DNA of 64,000 nt, taken from Superficieibacter sp. HKU1. GTDB taxonomy: Bacteria > Pseudomonadota > Gammaproteobacteria > Enterobacterales > Enterobacteriaceae. The notes beneath the pieces are model-generated. The model was given only the letters and a program-made list of their open reading frames with translations, ran no database searches and was not told the origin of the DNA. Positions 61,522 to 64,000 of the stretch are shown piece by piece. The translations under genes were made by a program, and so were the position numbers. Position 1 is the first letter of the stretch; each line of letters starts with the position of its first letter. The stretch is from the NCBI RefSeq assembly GCF_029319185.1, contig NZ_CP119754.1, positions 2,790,001 to 2,854,000 of the forward strand, given 5' to 3'.

Positions 61522-62332
61522 AAAAACACCCTTTTAAAAAATAAAAAGATTTTAAAAATTCACCTTTATTGAAAGCACTAATTACAAGTCGCTTAAAAGG
61601 AGCCAAACACAATTTTGCTGCCCTATAGAACCCTATAATTCGGTAATTTTTTTTTATATAAAATGCATAACCGCCGCCGTAGGCTTGTAGACGAATTAAT
61701 GTTTCCTTATCAAAATAATTCTCTTTAGCTTTATGATAAACAATTAAATCTGGATAATATAAACCTTTATGATTTATATGTAGTAGCTGAGTTATATAAT
61801 CAGTTTCCTCTCCAGCACCATATTTCGTATTAGCACCAACCCCCATTCTCTCATCAAAATGAATCTCATCAAATTTTTTATTTCTTTTAAAGAAGTAAGT
61901 AAATGAGCATCCGGCTTTTTTATCAAAAGAAATCAAATGCTCATTCGAATCACAATACACGAGAGATTTTCTCGCATCCTTAGGATCGATTGTTTTGATT
62001 GAAAGGAAGTCAATTGAAGATTTTTTCTGAAATATATCAAAGACCTTATCAATCAATCTATTTGAATAGATGCAATCATCATCTGGAAAACAAATAAATT
62101 TTCCACTGGCATACTTCTTTCCATAATTCCTGGCCCTAGAAAGCCCACGAATATTAGTTTTAAGATGTTTAATATTTAAGAAACTATATTTTAATATAAG
62201 GTCATCAATTAAACCGTCATTGTTTTGATCAACAATAATTACTTCAAATTCCGTTTTATTTCCTATCAAAGAATTTAAAAAGAAATCAACATCATCATAT
62301 CTATTAATGGTACATAATATTAAACTAAACAT
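61505..62332 (-). CDS. GT2-family glycosyltransferase
   Basis: A 275-residue GT-A enzyme. FSLILCTINRYDDVDFFLNS starts the fold; EVIIVDQNNDG carries the first Asp and FICFPDDDCIY the DxD-type motif; GVGANTKYGAGEETDY resembles the acceptor loop with the catalytic acidic residue. It overlaps the polymerase gene by eight bases. It and the 60715 gene share the motif order GLSRARN/GVTKSRN and DDD, so they may be related by duplication. Confidence 0.85.
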   Translation of the reverse strand: MFSLILCTINRYDDVDFFLNSLIGNKTEFEVIIVDQNNDGLIDDLILKYSFLNIKHLKTNIRGLSRARNYGKKYASGKFICFPDDDCIYSNRLIDKVFDIFQKKSSIDFLSIKTIDPKDARKSLVYCDSNEHLISFDKKAGCSFTYFFKRNKKFDEIHFDERMGVGANTKYGAGEETDYITQLLHINHKGLYYPDLIVYHKAKENYFDKETLIRLQAYGGGYAFYIKKNYRIIGFYRAAKLCLAPFKRLVISAFNKGEFLKSFYFLKGCFYGWFK

Positions 62333-63521
62333 GTAGCCTCTTTTTCATTATTTTATTAAATAATATATACAATAAAAAATAAAAGAAGAAACCTACAAAA
62401 CCGTTAGTTGCCAGTGGGTTCCTAAAAATCATCCCAAATGTTACGTTCAAAAAAAAGAGCATAAGCATAAATGAATTTAAGTCTTTCCTTAGCATTGCTT
62501 TTTTATAAACAATCCCATAAACAATCCCAAATATACTTCCATAAATGAGTGGGGCTCCCCACGAGAAATCTTGGTACATGTCATAAAAAATAGTATAAAA
62601 GGCATTAGCTTCATCACCATTATTGAGAACAATAAAAGAGTTTTTTAATAAATATTCTTGTGAATTAAAATATAGAAAATTTATAGAAAGTATTTTCGAA
62701 AAGGGATACAAAAGTAAATAAGAAAAACTGCCTAATGTGGCTTGCCCAAACCAACTACTAGTAGCGAAAAAAGAATTTGCCCCTCCGCTTTTTTCAAAGA
62801 GACTAAACCCGTAGAGATGATAGCCAACTATATACTTATCAATAAAGTAAGAAAGTGTAATTTCTCCACCAGCTCTATATGCAGATAAGAAAAATAATAC
62901 ACAAGCCAGAATAGATGCCAGTATAGGCACTTTTAAAGATAACTTACCATTTGATCTATAAATAATCGTAAAAATCACTAATAAAGCATAATAATATATT
63001 GGCGAGCGTCCTAGCATTACAATACTCATGACGAAAATCAGTACAAACCCTTTAAATAAATATGATTTTTTTCCAGTAAGTAAGTATAGAGACAAGAATG
63101 CAAATTGTATAAAATAGACTCCGCCTTCAATAAAGATAGTATATAAAATTCGTAAATTTTGATTTCCAAAAAGTATAGAAGCTTCATCATTGCTACCAAA
63201 AGCTTTTGCTCTATACTCCCAAATATTACCATTAGTCATTAATACTAATGATTTATATAATATGGGGATATATATACAAGTCACTATAACGAATAATATT
63301 TTAATGAATTTATAGTTAACAATATTTGTTTTTTGCAGAGGTGTTCTATAGAATGCTTTTGCTATTAAGTAACAAGTAATGAAAACTACTATAAAAGATA
63401 ATATAAAAAAATAAGTATCTAATGAAATTCCTCCAATGCCAAAAAAATCAATATAAGCTAATGTGCTCCAAAGTAGAAGCCAAGTGCCCGTCCATACACC
63501 GATGTCTTTAGTGACTTTCAT
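62325..63521 (-). CDS. wzy: Wzy-like polymerase of the second (gnd-proximal) locus
   Basis: A 398-residue membrane protein with about eleven to twelve helices and a larger loop after the middle (GGEITLSYFIDKYIVGYHLYG region, about 218-238). Its topology and SPIYYYALLVIFTIIY and SSWFGQATLGSFSYLL segments fit the oligosaccharide repeat-unit polymerase family. It is a second candidate polymerase in the window, 18 kb from the first. No flippase is seen on this side, so one must lie beyond the right edge. Confidence 0.72.
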   Translation of the reverse strand: MKVTKDIGVWTGTWLLLWSTLAYIDFFGIGGISLDTYFFILSFIVVFITCYLIAKAFYRTPLQKTNIVNYKFIKILFVIVTCIYIPILYKSLVLMTNGNIWEYRAKAFGSNDEASILFGNQNLRILYTIFIEGGVYFIQFAFLSLYLLTGKKSYLFKGFVLIFVMSIVMLGRSPIYYYALLVIFTIIYRSNGKLSLKVPILASILACVLFFLSAYRAGGEITLSYFIDKYIVGYHLYGFSLFEKSGGANSFFATSSWFGQATLGSFSYLLLYPFSKILSINFLYFNSQEYLLKNSFIVLNNGDEANAFYTIFYDMYQDFSWGAPLIYGSIFGIVYGIVYKKAMLRKDLNSFMLMLFFLNVTFGMIFRNPLATNGFVGFFFYFLLYILFNKIMKKRLHV

Positions 63522-64000
63522 TGCGTTTCACTTTTTTCAAAATGTTATAAACACCCAATAGTTTGGTAATTACAATGATTTTTTTATACATCAATCCAAC
63601 CATATGCTTATATTTCATTATAATATATCTTTTCTTTTGCAAAAAGATGAACCGTATTCCATATGTCCCACTTATAAAGTTTTCAATAAGTTTGATATCA
63701 TCTTTGTCCTTTGACTCATTTCTATTCTTTTTAAAGTTATATAATTCATTTAATTCTATGAAGTTCACCCCTAAAAATGAAAAAGTCAAAGAATTAAAAA
63801 TAAAATAATCACTAATTTTATGATTATAGTTTTTAACGTAGTGATTATGACTATTGCTCAGTAATTTCTTGTCGACGATGGATTTCGTAGATCCAATAGC
63901 GACAATATAATCAACATCATTAAATGATCTAATTCCTAATAGCCCTAAAATAACACTACCAGTAAAGACAAAGTTCTCACTATATAATTTATTCTTATCT
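63508..64000 (-). CDS. Partial protein with nucleotidyltransferase-like features, cut by the window end
   Basis: The frame is open from the right edge to 63508, giving at least 163 residues of a C-terminus. FVFTGSVILGLLGIRSFNDVDYIV recalls the strand-and-acidic pair of nucleotidyltransferase-like folds (short pieces GLLGIRSF and NDVDYIV), and FKKNRNESKDKDDIKLIE is the K/R-x-K-D-x-x-D-I pattern that often ends such domains. No start lies in the window; TTG 63789 is internal. It overlaps wzy by 14 bases. Function is not assigned; a LicD-like or kinase-like modifier of the polysaccharide is possible. Confidence 0.55.
   Translation of the reverse strand, partial: DKNKLYSENFVFTGSVILGLLGIRSFNDVDYIVAIGSTKSIVDKKLLSNSHNHYVKNYNHKISDYFIFNSLTFSFLGVNFIELNELYNFKKNRNESKDKDDIKLIENFISGTYGIRFIFLQKKRYIIMKYKHMVGLMYKKIIVITKLLGVYNILKKVKRNESH

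Noticed and set aside
1..64000. CRISPR arrays, insertion sequences, rRNA genes or integrons
   Set aside because: No regularly spaced repeats, transposase frames or rRNA sequences are seen; repeats present are REP units and tRNA copies.

Overview
The window comes from the chromosome of a member of the Enterobacteriaceae close to Citrobacter, Salmonella, Enterobacter or Klebsiella. The evidence is an almost unbroken series of genes shared with E. coli K-12 around its 43-45 minute region: yedI, yedA, vsr-dcm, yedJ, yedR, serU, mtfA, tRNA-Asn genes, cbl-nac, amn, yeeO, tmaR, yeeA, sbmC, dacD, sbcB, tsuAB, plaP, yeeZ and the complete his operon. I cannot fix the genus from the sequence alone.

Positions 1-7300 hold housekeeping genes, very-short-patch repair with Dcm methylation, a probable RseX small RNA, an OmpC/OmpS1-type porin and tRNA-Ser(CGA). 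Positions 7300-24800 form a patchwork punctuated by four copies of the same tRNA-Asn gene. Between and beside these lie accessory blocks: a five-gene cluster pairing an AtsK-like sulfate-ester dioxygenase with a sugar-type ABC transporter, next to the sulfur regulator Cbl and the nitrogen regulator Nac; a DUF2233 protein; an M24 aminopeptidase; a DUF2000 protein with a divergent Lrp/AsnC regulator; an unrecognised protein; a DUF1543 protein; and the relic of a P4-like satellite immunity region with a C4-type antisense RNA whose two pairing sites can be read directly. Positions 24800-35240 are conserved core genes with an LLM-class oxidoreductase at the front.

Positions 35340-42894 carry the histidine operon with its attenuator leader peptide (seven consecutive His codons) and an unusual REP cluster between hisG and hisD. 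Positions 42900-64000 are surface-polysaccharide genes. A complete Wzx/Wzy-type locus sits between hisI and ugd: JUMPStart/ops, wzx, three glycosyltransferases, wbaP, rmlCBDA, wzz and wzy, read right to left. A frameshifted fragment of a second ugd marks its right edge. Beyond uge, ugd and gnd begins a second, very AT-rich locus with another Wzy-like polymerase, two more GT2 enzymes, an alginate-lyase-like secreted protein and a gene cut by the window end. Two adjacent loci recall the Klebsiella K-locus/O-locus layout, but here the his-proximal one is Wzx/Wzy-dependent.

The strongest candidates for new biology are the dioxygenase/ABC cluster beside cbl, the tandem polysaccharide loci with their recombination scar, the lyase-like gene inside the second locus, and the orphan gene at 22457-23260.
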